Positions 1-8,986 are shown, numbered from the stretch's first letter. The stretch is 64,000 nt of DNA from Shinella sp. XGS7 (GCF_020535565.1 NZ_CP084758.1:461501-525500), one strand, 5' to 3'. Translations and numbers: made by a program. Notes: generated by a model not told the origin, from the letters alone.

Positions 1-1
1 C

Positions 2-1381
2 GCGCCGCTGCGCGATATCGAGGGCAAGGTGGTGGGCGCCATCGAGACCCTGCAGGACGTGAGCGAGCGCCATCTGGCCGAGGAACAGCTGCGCCGCCAC
101 CAGGTGGAGCTGGAGTCCATGGTGGCGCAGCGCACGGCCGAGCTGCTGCTCAGCCACCACGAGCTGGAGGCCTTTCTGGAGAACGCCTCGGTGGGCATCA
201 TCGCCACCCGCGATCTGCGCATCACGCGCAGCAACAAGAAGTTCGCCGACATCTTCGAGATCCCGGCAGAGCTGCCGGTGGCCGAGCTGCCGCTGCAGCG
301 CTTCTTCCTGAGCGAGGCCGATTCGCGCGAGCTGGGCCGCCTGGCCCGCGAGGCCCTGCAAGCCGGCAACTCCCTGGTGCACGAGATGAGGCTGCAGACC
401 TGGAACGGCCACCCGATCTGGGTGCAGCTGATCGCCTACGCCTCCAACCCCGAGGGCGAGACCCCGGGCATGTGGTGGCTGCTGCAGGACCGCTCCGAGG
501 TGATGCGCGCCCAGGAGGAGCTGGTGCGCAACTACCGCAATATCCAGGAGACCAATGCCCGCCTGGAGGAGGCGCAGAACCAGCTGCTGCAGTCCGAGAA
601 GATGGCCTCCATCGGCCAGCTGGCGGCGGGCGTGGCGCATGAGATCAACAACCCCATCGGCTTCGTCAACTCCAATCTGGGCACGCTGCGGCGCTATGTG
701 GAGCAGCTGCTGCAGCTGGCCCAGGCCTACCAGCGGCGCGAGCCCGGCCCGGCCGACACCGAGCTGGCCTCGCTGGAGCAGGCGGCCGATCTGGACTTCA
801 TCGCCGAGGACCTGCCGGCCCTGCTCGATGAGAGCGAGGAAGGCCTGTCGCGGGTGCGCAAGATCGTGCAGGACCTCAAGGATTTCTCGCGCGTGGACCA
901 TGCCGACTGGCAGGACGCCGACATCAACGCCGGCCTCGAGTCCACGCTCAATGTGGTGATGAACGAGGTGAAGTACCGCGCCGATGTGCAGCGTCACTAC
1001 GGCACACTGCCGCCGGTGCGCTGCCTGGCCGGCCAGCTCAACCAGGTCTTCATGAACCTGATCGTGAACGCCGCCCATGCGATTCCGGCCGAGCGCCGCG
1101 GCCTGATCACCCTGTCCAGCGGTCTGCAGACCCTGGCGGACGGCGACTGGGTCTGGATCGAGGTGGCCGACAACGGCTGCGGCATGAAGCCCGAGGTCCA
1201 GCGCCGCATCTTCGAGCCCTTCTTCACCACCAAGCCCGTGGGCCAGGGCACGGGGCTGGGGCTCTCGCTCTCCTTCTCCATCGTGCAGAAGCATGGCGGG
1301 CGCATTGAGTTGCAGTCCGCGCCCGGCGAGGGCACGCGCTTCAAGGTCTGGGTGCCGGTGGCGGGGCCGCGCACCGCCTGA
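2..1381 (+). CDS. PAS-domain sensor histidine kinase, 3' part (5' end outside window)
   Basis: The reading frame is open from the first bases, so the gene begins before the window. What remains is the end of a PAS/PAC domain, a coiled-coil linker, a second PAS domain, a second coiled coil and a kinase core. The phospho-acceptor His lies in AAGVAHEINNPIGF (His codon near base 638). The ATPase domain shows the N box (FMNLIVNAAHAI), the G1 box (ADNGCGM) and the F/G2 boxes (FEPFFTTK, GTGLGLS). The family autophosphorylates on His and passes phosphate to a response regulator; none is encoded just downstream, so the partner is upstream or elsewhere. No membrane segment is visible in this part. The input signal cannot be read from the sequence. 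Confidence 0.9.
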   Translation, partial: APLRDIEGKVVGAIETLQDVSERHLAEEQLRRHQVELESMVAQRTAELLLSHHELEAFLENASVGIIATRDLRITRSNKKFADIFEIPAELPVAELPLQRFFLSEADSRELGRLAREALQAGNSLVHEMRLQTWNGHPIWVQLIAYASNPEGETPGMWWLLQDRSEVMRAQEELVRNYRNIQETNARLEEAQNQLLQSEKMASIGQLAAGVAHEINNPIGFVNSNLGTLRRYVEQLLQLAQAYQRREPGPADTELASLEQAADLDFIAEDLPALLDESEEGLSRVRKIVQDLKDFSRVDHADWQDADINAGLESTLNVVMNEVKYRADVQRHYGTLPPVRCLAGQLNQVFMNLIVNAAHAIPAERRGLITLSSGLQTLADGDWVWIEVADNGCGMKPEVQRRIFEPFFTTKPVGQGTGLGLSLSFSIVQKHGGRIELQSAPGEGTRFKVWVPVAGPRTA

Positions 1382-1413
1382 GGCGGGCCGGGGCCTCGCT
1401 ACACTCGCCGCCC

Positions 1414-2112
1414 ATGCGAGCCATCATCCTCGCGGCCGGGCGCGGCGAGCGCCTGCGACCGCTGACCGACCACACGCCCAAGCCCCTGATCGAAGTGCGG
1501 GGCAAGCCCCTGATCGTCTGGCATCTCGAGGCCCTGGCCGCGGCCGGCGTGCGCGATGTGGTGATCAACACTGCCTGGCTGGCCGAGCAGTTTCCCGCCA
1601 CCCTGGGCGACGGCAGCCGCTGGTGCCTGCGCCTGCACTACAGCTACGAGGGCCAAGAGGCGCTGGAGACCGGCGGCGGCATCGCCCGCGCCCTGCCCCA
1701 GCTCACGGCCGATGGCGACGAGGCCTTCTGGGTGGTCTCGGCCGATGTCTTTCTGCCCGGCTACCGCTTCGACGCCGCGCTGGCCGCGCGCTTTGCTGCC
1801 GACCCCCAGCGCCTGGCCCATCTGTGGATGGTGAGCAACCGGCCCCACCACCCCACGGGCGACTTCGCCATCACGCCCGCCGGCCTGGCGGCCAACGAGG
1901 CCGGGCCCGGCCAGGTGCGCCACACCTGGACCTGCATCGGCCTGTTCCGCGCCCCCCTCTTTGCCCAGGCCCAGCCCGGCCAGAAGGTGCGGCTGCGCCA
2001 CTTCCTGGACCTGGGCATTGCCCAGCAGCGCATCAGCGCCGAGCTCTACCCCGGCGAGTGGCATGACGTGGGCACGCCCGAGCGCCTGGCGGCGCTGAAC
2101 CAGGGCGGCTGA
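1414..2112 (+). CDS. murU: N-acetylmuramate alpha-1-phosphate uridylyltransferase (MurU-type nucleotidyltransferase)
   Basis: 232 residues. The N-terminus has the sugar-nucleotidyltransferase signature LAAGRGERLRPLT followed by PKPL, then the ETGGGIARAL segment and an SADVF metal-binding region. MurU makes UDP-MurNAc from MurNAc-1-phosphate and UTP in the cytoplasm, so that recycled wall sugar bypasses de novo synthesis. Length fits MurU (about 220-230). In many pseudomonads and betaproteobacteria the kinase AmgK lies next to it; here the upstream gene is a histidine kinase, so the partner must be elsewhere. The ATG is preceded by a TACACT hexamer at 1400-1405, only 8 bases before the start, which suggests a very short leader. 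A general hexose-1-phosphate nucleotidyltransferase is the alternative. Confidence 0.8.
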   Translation: MRAIILAAGRGERLRPLTDHTPKPLIEVRGKPLIVWHLEALAAAGVRDVVINTAWLAEQFPATLGDGSRWCLRLHYSYEGQEALETGGGIARALPQLTADGDEAFWVVSADVFLPGYRFDAALAARFAADPQRLAHLWMVSNRPHHPTGDFAITPAGLAANEAGPGQVRHTWTCIGLFRAPLFAQAQPGQKVRLRHFLDLGIAQQRISAELYPGEWHDVGTPERLAALNQGG

Positions 2113-2119
2113 GCGCCCT

Positions 2120-2137
2120 GGCCGGCGGCCGGCCTTT
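2120..2137 (+). terminator. Weak hairpin after murU
   Basis: GGCCGG (2120-2125), a three-base loop, then CCGGCC (2129-2134) followed by TTT. The stem is short and the U tract minimal. It sits between the convergent ends of murU and the aldo/keto reductase and might end either transcript. Confidence 0.35.
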
Positions 2138-3120
2138 CAGCGAGCCAGCGGCTTGCTGATCGCGTCGATGCGCTCCATCAGCTCGGGCGTGAGCTTGGGC
2201 GTGAGCGCCAGCGCCCCCAGGTTGTCCTGCAGCTGGGACAGCTTGCTGGCGCCCAGGATCACGGTGGACACGCGCGGATTGCGGTTGGCCCAGGCAATGG
2301 CCAGCTGGGCCACATTGCCGCCCAGCTCGGCGGCGATGGCCTCCAGCTGCGCCACCGCGGCGTTCTTGGCCGGGTCCTGCAGCTGCTCGCGCATCCAGCT
2401 CATGCTTTCCAGCGCGCCGCGGCTGCCCTCCGGAATGCCGCTGCGGTACTTGCCGGTGAGCAGGCCCGAGGCCAGCGGGCTCCAGGTGGTCAGGCCCAGG
2501 CCGATGTCCTCGTAGAGCCGCGCATATTCCTGCTCCACGCGCTGGCGGTGGAAGAGGTTGTACTGCGGCTGCTCCATCACCGGCTTGTGCAGATGGTGGC
2601 GCTCGGCAATCTCCCAGGCGGCGCGGATATCCGCAGCGCTCCACTCGCTGGTGCCCCAGTACAGGGCCTTGCCCGAGCGGATGATGTCGCTCATGGCCCA
2701 GACGGTTTCCTCGATGGGCGTGTGCGGATCGGGGCGGTGGCAGTAGATCAGGTCCACGCAGTCCAGCTGCAGGCGCTTGAGCGAGCCGTCGATGGCCTGC
2801 ATCAGGTACTTGCGGTTGAGCGTGTCGCGGAAATTGGTGGTGTGGGCCGCCTCGCGGTCTATGCCCCAGAAGAACTTGGTGGAGACCACATAGCGGTGGC
2901 GCGCCCAGCCCAGTTGCTTGAAGGCCTGGCCCATCACCACCTCGCTCTGGCCCATGGCATAGACCTCGGCGTTGTCGAAGAAGTTCACGCCGGCATCGAA
3001 GGCCGCGGCCAGCATCTCGACGGCGGCGCCCGTGTCCACCTGGTTGTGATACGTGACCCAGGACCCCAGGGACAGTTCGGAAACTTGCAGGCCGCTGCGG
3101 CCCAGACGACGGTATTGCAT
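2137..3120 (-). CDS. Aldo/keto reductase of the Kv-beta/YghZ type
   Basis: 327 residues. It starts [21 protein letters not shown], the first strand of the TIM barrel. [12 protein letters not shown] carries the catalytic Tyr, VVSTKFFWG the Lys and IYCHRPDP the His; the C-terminal NADPH-binding part includes TVILGASK. The family reduces aldehydes and ketones with NADPH in the cytoplasm. The closest style is the potassium-channel beta-subunit-like branch (YghZ), which acts on methylglyoxal and similar carbonyls; the true substrate is unknown. It is transcribed divergently from the PhoD gene with about 130 bases between, and no regulatory site was recognised there. Confidence 0.9.
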   Translation of the reverse strand: MQYRRLGRSGLQVSELSLGSWVTYHNQVDTGAAVEMLAAAFDAGVNFFDNAEVYAMGQSEVVMGQAFKQLGWARHRYVVSTKFFWGIDREAAHTTNFRDTLNRKYLMQAIDGSLKRLQLDCVDLIYCHRPDPHTPIEETVWAMSDIIRSGKALYWGTSEWSAADIRAAWEIAERHHLHKPVMEQPQYNLFHRQRVEQEYARLYEDIGLGLTTWSPLASGLLTGKYRSGIPEGSRGALESMSWMREQLQDPAKNAAVAQLEAIAAELGGNVAQLAIAWANRNPRVSTVILGASKLSQLQDNLGALALTPKLTPELMERIDAISKPLAR

Positions 3121-3253
3121 GGTGAAGGCGTGCTCCTTGGCGCGAAGCCGCGAGCGTAGCGCAGCGGGGCCGGGCCTGCAGGCCGCGGTTTTGTCGTGGC
3201 CCTGTCACGCGGGCTCAGAAGAATGCGCGGCTTTCAAAGCCTCCCCGTCCATC

Positions 3254-5005
3254 ATGCGCTCCAAGCCCTCCACAGCTCCCCTGCTCAACACCCTGCACGC
3301 CCATGAACCCAGCCGCCGCCACTTCGTGCGCGGCGGCATGGCCCTGGCCGCCGGCGCCCTGGTGGGTCTGCCCGGCTGCGGCGGTGGCGGCGAGATCGAT
3401 GTGCGATTCACGCACGGCGTGGCCAGCGGCGACCCGCTGGCCGAGCGCGTGATGCTCTGGACCCGCGTGCGCAGCGTTGACGACAAGGACCTGCGCGACA
3501 TCCCCCTGCGCTGGGAAGTGGCCAGCGATGCAAACTTCGCCACCCTGGTGGCCAGCGGCGAGACCGTGGCCAGCGCCGCCAGCGATTTCTGCGCCAAGGT
3601 GGACGCCGCCGGCCTCAAGCCCGGCCAGCGCTACTGGTACCGCTTTGCCGCCTACGGCCAGACCTCGCCCGTGGGCCGCACCCGCACCCTGCCCACCGGC
3701 GCGGTGAGCCAGGTCAAGCTGGCCGTGTTCTCCTGCTCCAACTACCCGACCGGCTACTTCAACGTCTACGCCGATCTGGCGCGCCGCGCCGAGGCCGAGT
3801 CGATTGACGCCGCCCTGCACCTGGGCGACTACATCTACGAGTACGGCCCCGACGGCTATGCCAGCGCCAATGCCAAGGCCCTGGGCCGCGTGGTCGATCC
3901 GGCCAAGGAGATCGTGGCCCTGGACGACTACCGCCGCCGCTACGCCCTCTACCGCAGCGACCCCGATCTGCAGGCCCTGCACGCCGCCCTGCCCATGATC
4001 GCCGTCTGGGACGATCACGAGATCGCCAACGACACCTGGAAGAACGGCGCCGAGAACCACCAGAGCGCCACCGAGGGCGAGTTCGCCGCGCGCAAGGCTG
4101 CCGCCATGCAGGCCTTCCACGAGTGGCTGCCCATCCGCAGCGGCGCCAATCGCGAGCAGATCTACCGCAGCTTCGCCTTCGGCAATCTGCTGGCCCTGCA
4201 CATGCTGGACACCCGCGTGGTGGGCCGCGACCAGCAGCTGGACTACAAGAACTACCTGGGCGCCGGCGGCAGCTTCAAGGCCACGGCCTTTGCCAGCGAT
4301 GTGGCCCGCCCCGACCGCCAGCTGCTGGGCAGCACCCAGGCCCAATGGCTGCAGCAACAGATGAGCGCCTCCAGCGCCACCTGGCAGGTGCTGGGCCAGC
4401 AGGTGCTGATGGGCCGCATGAACATTCCCGCGCCCATCCTCTTCGAGGCCAGCGCGCCCGGCAGCGGCGTCTCGGTGAGCGCCTATGCCGCCATGGCCGC
4501 CAAGGCCCAGAGCAACCCTGCCAGCCTCACGGCCCAGGAGCGCGCCGTGCTGGCCCAGCCCAGCATCCCCTACAACCTGGACGCCTGGGACGGCTATGCC
4601 GCCGCCCGCGAGGCCCTGCTGGCCAGCGCCCGTCAGCTCGACAAGAACCTGGTGGTGCTGGCCGGCGACACCCACAACGCCTGGGCCAGCGATCTGCTGG
4701 ACGCCGCGGGCAACCAGGTGGGTGTGGAGTTCGCCACCTCCTCGGTCACCTCGCCCGGCTTCGAGGAATACCTGCCCAAGGAAAAGCCCGAAACCCTGGC
4801 CGCCGCGCTCACCCAGCTGATCGGCCCGCTGGAGTACTGCGACACCTCGCGCCGCGGCTACCTGCTGCTCAGCGCCAACCCCAGCGAGTGCCGAGGCGAC
4901 TGGATCTTCGTCAACACCATCACCAGCCGCGACTTCAGCGCCACCCTGGGCAAGAGCCTCAAGGTGCTGCCCGGTGCCGGCCAGCGCAAGCTCACGGCGG
5001 TCTGA
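3254..5005 (+). CDS. phoD: PhoD-type alkaline phosphatase/phosphodiesterase, Tat lipoprotein
   Basis: 583 residues from the ATG at 3254. The frame continues upstream but has no signal there, while this start puts a twin-arginine motif (SRRHFVRGG, residues 20-28) before a hydrophobic stretch ending in a lipobox LPGC (Cys42). Family motifs follow in order: FTHGVASGDP with VMLWTRV, a fibronectin-like N-terminal domain (GLKPGQRYWYRF), SCSNYPTGYFN, HLGDYIYEY (metal ligands), WDDHEIANDTW, and AGDTHNAW near the C-terminus. PhoD enzymes release phosphate from phosphodiesters and monoesters outside the cytoplasm using Ca and Fe. The protein is probably exported folded by Tat and then lipid-anchored. 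Phosphate-limitation control is usual for the family, but no Pho box was recognised. Confidence 0.92.
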   Translation: MRSKPSTAPLLNTLHAHEPSRRHFVRGGMALAAGALVGLPGCGGGGEIDVRFTHGVASGDPLAERVMLWTRVRSVDDKDLRDIPLRWEVASDANFATLVASGETVASAASDFCAKVDAAGLKPGQRYWYRFAAYGQTSPVGRTRTLPTGAVSQVKLAVFSCSNYPTGYFNVYADLARRAEAESIDAALHLGDYIYEYGPDGYASANAKALGRVVDPAKEIVALDDYRRRYALYRSDPDLQALHAALPMIAVWDDHEIANDTWKNGAENHQSATEGEFAARKAAAMQAFHEWLPIRSGANREQIYRSFAFGNLLALHMLDTRVVGRDQQLDYKNYLGAGGSFKATAFASDVARPDRQLLGSTQAQWLQQQMSASSATWQVLGQQVLMGRMNIPAPILFEASAPGSGVSVSAYAAMAAKAQSNPASLTAQERAVLAQPSIPYNLDAWDGYAAAREALLASARQLDKNLVVLAGDTHNAWASDLLDAAGNQVGVEFATSSVTSPGFEEYLPKEKPETLAAALTQLIGPLEYCDTSRRGYLLLSANPSECRGDWIFVNTITSRDFSATLGKSLKVLPGAGQRKLTAV

Positions 5006-5018
5006 GGCTTGGCCGCCA

Positions 5019-5047
5019 CGGCAGCTCCCTCTTTGGAGGGGCTGCCG
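5019..5047 (+). terminator. Hairpin after phoD, no U tract
   Basis: CGGCAGCTCCCTC, a TTTG loop and GAGGGGCTGCCG form a long stem with one mismatch or bulge, 13 bases after the phoD stop. No T run follows, so termination is uncertain. Confidence 0.35.
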
Positions 5048-5123
5048 GGTCAACCCTAGGCCGCGGGCTCCGGGGTGACTCCTAGACTGCGCCGCTTTCC
5101 TCAACAAGAGCAAGAGCAAGCGC

Positions 5124-6653
5124 ATGGAACGAGCAAGCGTGGCACGTGGTCTGAGCGCCCTGTGCGCGGCAGGTCTGGTGGTGCTGGGGGTCAGCGGATG
5201 CGGCGGCGGCGGCGGGGGTGAGCGCGACGAGCGGCTGGCTTGGCCGACCGACTCGACGGGCACCACCCCCACCACGCCCAGCAAACCCGGCCCCCTGTCG
5301 GTGCTGGGCGGCAAGGTGATTGACGGCTATGTGAGCGGCGCCACCGTCTGGCTGGACATCAATGGCAACCACCTGAAGGAAGCCGACGAGCCCTCCACCG
5401 TCTCCAAGGCCGCGGGCGCCTACCAGCTGGAGCTGAGCGAGGCCCAACGCGCCTGCCTGCCCTACGCCACGCTGTATGTCGATGTGCCCGTGGGCGCCAT
5501 CGACGAAGACAGCGGCCCGGTGAAGGAGGCCTACCAGATGGCCATCGCCCCGCGCCTGCAGCCCATCAGCGTGGACCAGGTGATGAATGTCTCGCCCCTG
5601 ACCTCGGCCATCTGGGAGCAGGTGCGCACCCGGCTCAACACCAGCGGCCCCGCGCTGAGCAGCTGCGAGCAGCTGCGCGCAGACCAGCAGCTGCGCGAGA
5701 ACCTGGTCAACGAGATCCGCACCGTGATGGGCGAGCTGGTGAGCCGCCACAATCTCTCCGAGGCGCGCATCCACGACGACTTCATCAAGGCCAAGGACGA
5801 GCAGAGCTACAAGCTGGCCCAGGACATCGTCAAGGGTCTGAAGGCCGGCTACGCCTACAAGCAGAAGCTGCACACCCAGTACCCCGATGCCACCTTCATC
5901 CGCGCCGAGGTCTACCGCGGCCGCGGCACGCGCCAGTTCGATGATCAGGCCGGCGTCTGGTATCGCAACGCCTCGGTCTGGCGCCCGGCGAGCTACCTCA
6001 ATGAATGGGTGGTGCTGGACGAGAGCCTGAGCAAGATCCAGCGCGTGCTCAATCTGCGCCGCGAGGACAGCCAGCCCTGGGGTGCGGCCACGCTCAAGAC
6101 CACCCGCACGGCCTACAACTTCCAGAACGACGGCAGCGACTACCTCTGCAAGCTCAACGAGGCTGTGGAGCAAAGCAAGGACGGCGTGCGCTACGAGCTG
6201 GTCGTGCACTACGACGACCCCAAGCGCGAAGCCGATCCGCTGGCCTGCTTCAATGAAGCCCATGCCGCCAGCCCCGGCCCCGTGGGCCTGCGCGAGTACT
6301 ACACCGACTACCGCGTGGGCCAGGTCTCCTACATGAGCAATCTGCGCTTCTACGCCGGGCAGCCCGAGCACACCCTGCTCACCCCCTGGGAGCGGCTGCA
6401 GGGCAAGAGCGCCACGCTGGATTTCGCCAGCGTGATCCAGCGCATGGCCGCCAGCGGCTACCGCTTCGAGGAGGAGGTCAAGATCCCCGTCTACAGCTGG
6501 CTCAAGCGCTCCACCGACGACAGCAAGCTGCGCATCACCCTCGAGAAGCGCGATCCCGGTCCCTGGACCCGCAGCAGCGTCCAGACCGACGGCACCAGCC
6601 GCCAGGAATGCAGCACGGACCAGGGCAAGACCTGGGGCGCCTGCGCCAGCTGA
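5124..6653 (+). CDS. Large exported lipoprotein of unknown function
   Basis: 509 residues. A signal peptide ends in the lipobox GVSGC (Cys26) followed by a run of six glycines. After a Thr/Pro-rich linker comes VIDGYVSGATVWLDINGN, a segment seen in many secreted proteins with a carboxypeptidase-regulatory or Ca-binding-like beta fold (LDINGN resembles a Ca loop). The remaining roughly 400 residues are soluble, rich in aromatic and charged residues, and match nothing recognised. It is probably anchored in the outer membrane. A TAGACT hexamer lies at 5083-5088 upstream of the start. It follows phoD on the same strand with a 118-base gap, so co-expression is possible. A strong terminator follows the gene. 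Confidence 0.7.
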   Translation: MERASVARGLSALCAAGLVVLGVSGCGGGGGGERDERLAWPTDSTGTTPTTPSKPGPLSVLGGKVIDGYVSGATVWLDINGNHLKEADEPSTVSKAAGAYQLELSEAQRACLPYATLYVDVPVGAIDEDSGPVKEAYQMAIAPRLQPISVDQVMNVSPLTSAIWEQVRTRLNTSGPALSSCEQLRADQQLRENLVNEIRTVMGELVSRHNLSEARIHDDFIKAKDEQSYKLAQDIVKGLKAGYAYKQKLHTQYPDATFIRAEVYRGRGTRQFDDQAGVWYRNASVWRPASYLNEWVVLDESLSKIQRVLNLRREDSQPWGAATLKTTRTAYNFQNDGSDYLCKLNEAVEQSKDGVRYELVVHYDDPKREADPLACFNEAHAASPGPVGLREYYTDYRVGQVSYMSNLRFYAGQPEHTLLTPWERLQGKSATLDFASVIQRMAASGYRFEEEVKIPVYSWLKRSTDDSKLRITLEKRDPGPWTRSSVQTDGTSRQECSTDQGKTWGACAS

Positions 6654-6707
6654 GCCCGACGCCGCTCGCGCGCACGCCAGCCGTGCCGCGCGCCGAGAGC
6701 GCCCCAG

Positions 6708-6732
6708 AGCCCCGCCCGCCGCGGGGCTTTTT
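6708..6732 (+). terminator. Rho-independent terminator
   Basis: AGCCCCG (6708-6714) pairs perfectly with CGGGGCT (6722-6728) across a short loop and is followed by a TTTTT run to 6732. It lies about 55 bases after the stop of the unknown lipoprotein. Confidence 0.8.
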
Positions 6733-6758
6733 CATGCCCGGTGCGGGCTGGCTATAGT
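6730..6758 (+). promoter_or_regulatory. Candidate sigma-70 promoter for the ubiH-like gene
   Basis: TATAGT at 6753-6758 matches the -10 consensus at five of six bases. TTTCAT at 6730-6735 stands 17 bases upstream as a weak -35. It falls between the terminator and the start at 6806. The -10 call rests mainly on how rare such an AT-rich hexamer is in this sequence. Confidence 0.4.
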
Positions 6759-6805
6759 GCCGGTTCCGAGCGCTCGCGCCCGTCCCGCAGTCCCGTCCCG
6801 CCGCC

Positions 6806-8041
6806 ATGTCCACAGCCGCCACCGAATCCGCTCCTCTTGCCCGCCGCGCCCCGCTGCGCCTGGCCGTGGTTGGCGCCGGCCCGGCCGGCCTGACCCTGGC
6901 CCTGCTGGCCGCGCGCAGCCTGCCCCAGGCCCAGATCGCCCTCTTCGACGCCCGCGATCTGGCGCGCGACGTCTCCGCCGACCCGCGTACCCTGGCCCTG
7001 TCCCTGGGCAGCGTGCAGCTGCTGCAGCGCCTGGGCGCCTGGCCCGGCGACGCCGCCCAGCCCATCCAGGAGGTGCATGTCAGCCAGGCCCCGCCCACGC
7101 TGAACCATGCGCTCTTCGGCGCCGAGGGCGAGCCCGTGGTGCGCCTGCGGGCGGCCGAGCTGGGCGTGCCCCAGCTGGGCGCCGTGCTCAGCTACGGTCA
7201 GCTGGTCGCGCCCCTGCAGGCCGCCTGGCTGACCGCCGCGGCGCGCGAGCCCGAGCGTCTGATCAGCCGCTTCGGCCAGCCGGTGGCGGCCATCAAGCCC
7301 CTGGACGCCGGCGTGGAGATCGATGCCGGCATCGCCGAGCCCTATGACCTGGCCGTGGTGGCCGAGGGCGGCGTGTTTGCCGAGCAGTCGCGCAAGAGCC
7401 TGAGCCACGACTACCGCCAGAACGCCTGGGTGGGCACGCTCACGCTCTCGCCCGACAGCCCGCCCGGCCTGGCCTACGAACGCTTCACCCGCAACGGCCC
7501 CCTGGCCCTGCTGCCCCTGCCGCCGCGCGAGGGTCAGCGCCGCGCGGCCCTGGTCTGGTGCATGCCGCAGGACGAGGACGAGATCGCCGCGCTCAGCGAT
7601 GCGCAGCGCCTCACCGTGATCCAGAGCCTGCTGCCCGCGCGCGTGGGCCGCCTGCAAGGCATCTCGCCGCTCAAGTGCTTCCCGCTGGGCCTGAACGCCG
7701 AGCGCAGCCTGGTGAGCGGCCGCACGGTGCGCATCGGCAACGCCGCCCAGACCCTGCACCCGGTGGCTGGCCAAGGCCTGAACCTGGGCATGCGCGACGC
7801 CTATGCCCTGATCGAGGCCCTGCGCCGCGAGCCCGATCTGAGCCGCGCCCTGCACAGCGTGGAGTGGCAACGCGCGCCCGACCGCTGGAGCATGATCGCC
7901 ACCACCGACTTCCTGGCCCGCAGCTTCGCCTGGCGCTGGCCCGGCCTGCCCCTGGTACGCGGCCTGAGCCTGGCCGCCCTGCAAGCCCTGCCCCCGGTCA
8001 AGCACGCCCTGGCGCGGCAGATGATGTTCGGGCGGCGCTGA
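6806..8041 (+). CDS. ubiH: UbiH/UbiF-family FAD monooxygenase (ubiquinone ring hydroxylase)
   Basis: 411 residues. VVGAGPAGLTLALL near residues 15-28 is the FAD Rossmann motif. DPRTLALSLGS follows, and RIGNAAQTLHPVAGQGLNLGMRDA, split as RIGNAAQTLHPVAG and QGLNLG near residues 309-330, is the second FAD motif typical of the UbiH/COQ6 group. These enzymes hydroxylate the aromatic ring of ubiquinone precursors with O2 and NAD(P)H on the inner face of the membrane. Which ring position this one attacks (UbiH, UbiF, UbiI or a merged-function enzyme) cannot be decided here. A terminator and candidate promoter lie just upstream, so it is probably its own transcription unit. Confidence 0.85.
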   Translation: MSTAATESAPLARRAPLRLAVVGAGPAGLTLALLAARSLPQAQIALFDARDLARDVSADPRTLALSLGSVQLLQRLGAWPGDAAQPIQEVHVSQAPPTLNHALFGAEGEPVVRLRAAELGVPQLGAVLSYGQLVAPLQAAWLTAAAREPERLISRFGQPVAAIKPLDAGVEIDAGIAEPYDLAVVAEGGVFAEQSRKSLSHDYRQNAWVGTLTLSPDSPPGLAYERFTRNGPLALLPLPPREGQRRAALVWCMPQDEDEIAALSDAQRLTVIQSLLPARVGRLQGISPLKCFPLGLNAERSLVSGRTVRIGNAAQTLHPVAGQGLNLGMRDAYALIEALRREPDLSRALHSVEWQRAPDRWSMIATTDFLARSFAWRWPGLPLVRGLSLAALQALPPVKHALARQMMFGRR

Positions 8042-8050
8042 GGCCGCGAC

Positions 8051-8072
8051 GCGCGGGCCCCTGGCCCCGCGC
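8051..8072 (+). terminator. GC hairpin after the ubiH-like gene
   Basis: GCGCGGG (8051-8057) pairs with CCCGCGC (8066-8072) around an 8-base loop. The following bases are only mildly T-rich. It may be a weak terminator in the 83-base gap before the LuxR-type gene. Confidence 0.3.
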
Positions 8073-8124
8073 GCCGAAATCTCTTAGCATCGCCGCCCAT
8101 CCGGCTGCGCGAAGGCGGTGCCCC

Positions 8125-8841
8125 ATGTACCTGAGTCCTCACAAGATCGAGCTGCTGGGCCAGACCATGGCGGTGCTGGCCGAGGCCCAGCACAGCGGCC
8201 AGGATCTGCGGCGCCGCGTGGGCGCGCTGATGCTGGAACTGCTGGACGCGCAGCACTACGCCAGCTATGTCTGGAATCCCTCGCAGCAGCGCTTCGACCA
8301 GGGTGTGCAACTGCATATGGACGATGCCAACCTCGCCCGCTACGAGCAGCACTACCAGTTCCACGATCCCATCACCTTCGAGTTGCAGCGCCACCGCCGG
8401 GCCGTGCGGGTCACCGACGTGATGCCGCAGCAGCAGCTCCAGCGCACCGAGTTCTTCAACGACTTCCTGGCCCGCGACGGCCTGCACTGGGGCGTGAACC
8501 TCTATGCCTGGGACGGCCCCAGCAATATCGGCGATATGCGCATCTGGCGCGACCGCCGCGGCGAGAACTTCAGCGACGAAGAACTCCAGCTGCTGGACCT
8601 GATCGGCCCGGCCCTGCTTCGCGCGCTGCAGCGCTGCCAGCCGCCCGCACCGCAGGCCAAGCACCTGTTGAGCCCGCGCGAGCACGAGATCGCCCTGCTG
8701 GCCTGCGAAGGTCTGTCGGACAAGGAGATCGGCCGCCGCCTGGGCATCTCGCCCACCACCGTGCGCACCCACCTCGAGCATGCCTTCCGCAAGCTCGAGG
8801 TCAGCGGCCGACTGGCCCTGCTGCGCCGCCTGCAAGGCTGA
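8125..8841 (+). CDS. LuxR-family transcriptional regulator (orphan)
   Basis: 238 residues from the ATG at 8125; the frame is open further upstream but runs through the ubiH gene. Residues 1 to about 165 form a GAF- or autoinducer-binding-like sensory domain of no assigned ligand (for example FHDPITFELQRH and LHWGVNLYAWDG). Residues about 172-238 are a complete LuxR/FixJ helix-turn-helix: LSPREHEIALLACEGLSDKEIG, read as LSPREHEIALLA then GLSDKEIG, followed by ISPTTVRTHLEHAFRKLEV. There is no receiver Asp region and no luxI gene in the window, so it is a LuxR solo or a ligand sensor. It lies just upstream of, and on the same strand as, the amidase/flavin oxidase genes and is the obvious candidate regulator of them. 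Control of that operon is inferred from position only. Confidence 0.85.
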   Translation: MYLSPHKIELLGQTMAVLAEAQHSGQDLRRRVGALMLELLDAQHYASYVWNPSQQRFDQGVQLHMDDANLARYEQHYQFHDPITFELQRHRRAVRVTDVMPQQQLQRTEFFNDFLARDGLHWGVNLYAWDGPSNIGDMRIWRDRRGENFSDEELQLLDLIGPALLRALQRCQPPAPQAKHLLSPREHEIALLACEGLSDKEIGRRLGISPTTVRTHLEHAFRKLEVSGRLALLRRLQG

Positions 8842-8858
8842 GCCCCCCCGGGTCCTCC

Positions 8859-8880
8859 CCATCCTTGAACGCGAGGATGG
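8859..8880. promoter_or_regulatory. 22-base perfect inverted repeat between the LuxR gene and the amidase gene
   Basis: CCATCCT (8859-8865), 8 bases, then AGGATGG (8874-8880). It lies 18 bases after the regulator's stop codon and 107 bases before the amidase start. Size and position fit a LuxR-type operator (lux boxes are about 20 bases). It could also act as a hairpin at the end of the regulator mRNA, but there is no U tract. Confidence 0.45.
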
Positions 8881-8986
8881 TGGCGCCGCCAGGCCCTCGC
8901 TACGGTTGAGCCCATGGAGCCGGAACACCGGGCGCTGCCAGCCAGGCAGGCCGCCGGCCCCGCCCTGCACAGCCGGAGTCCACGCC

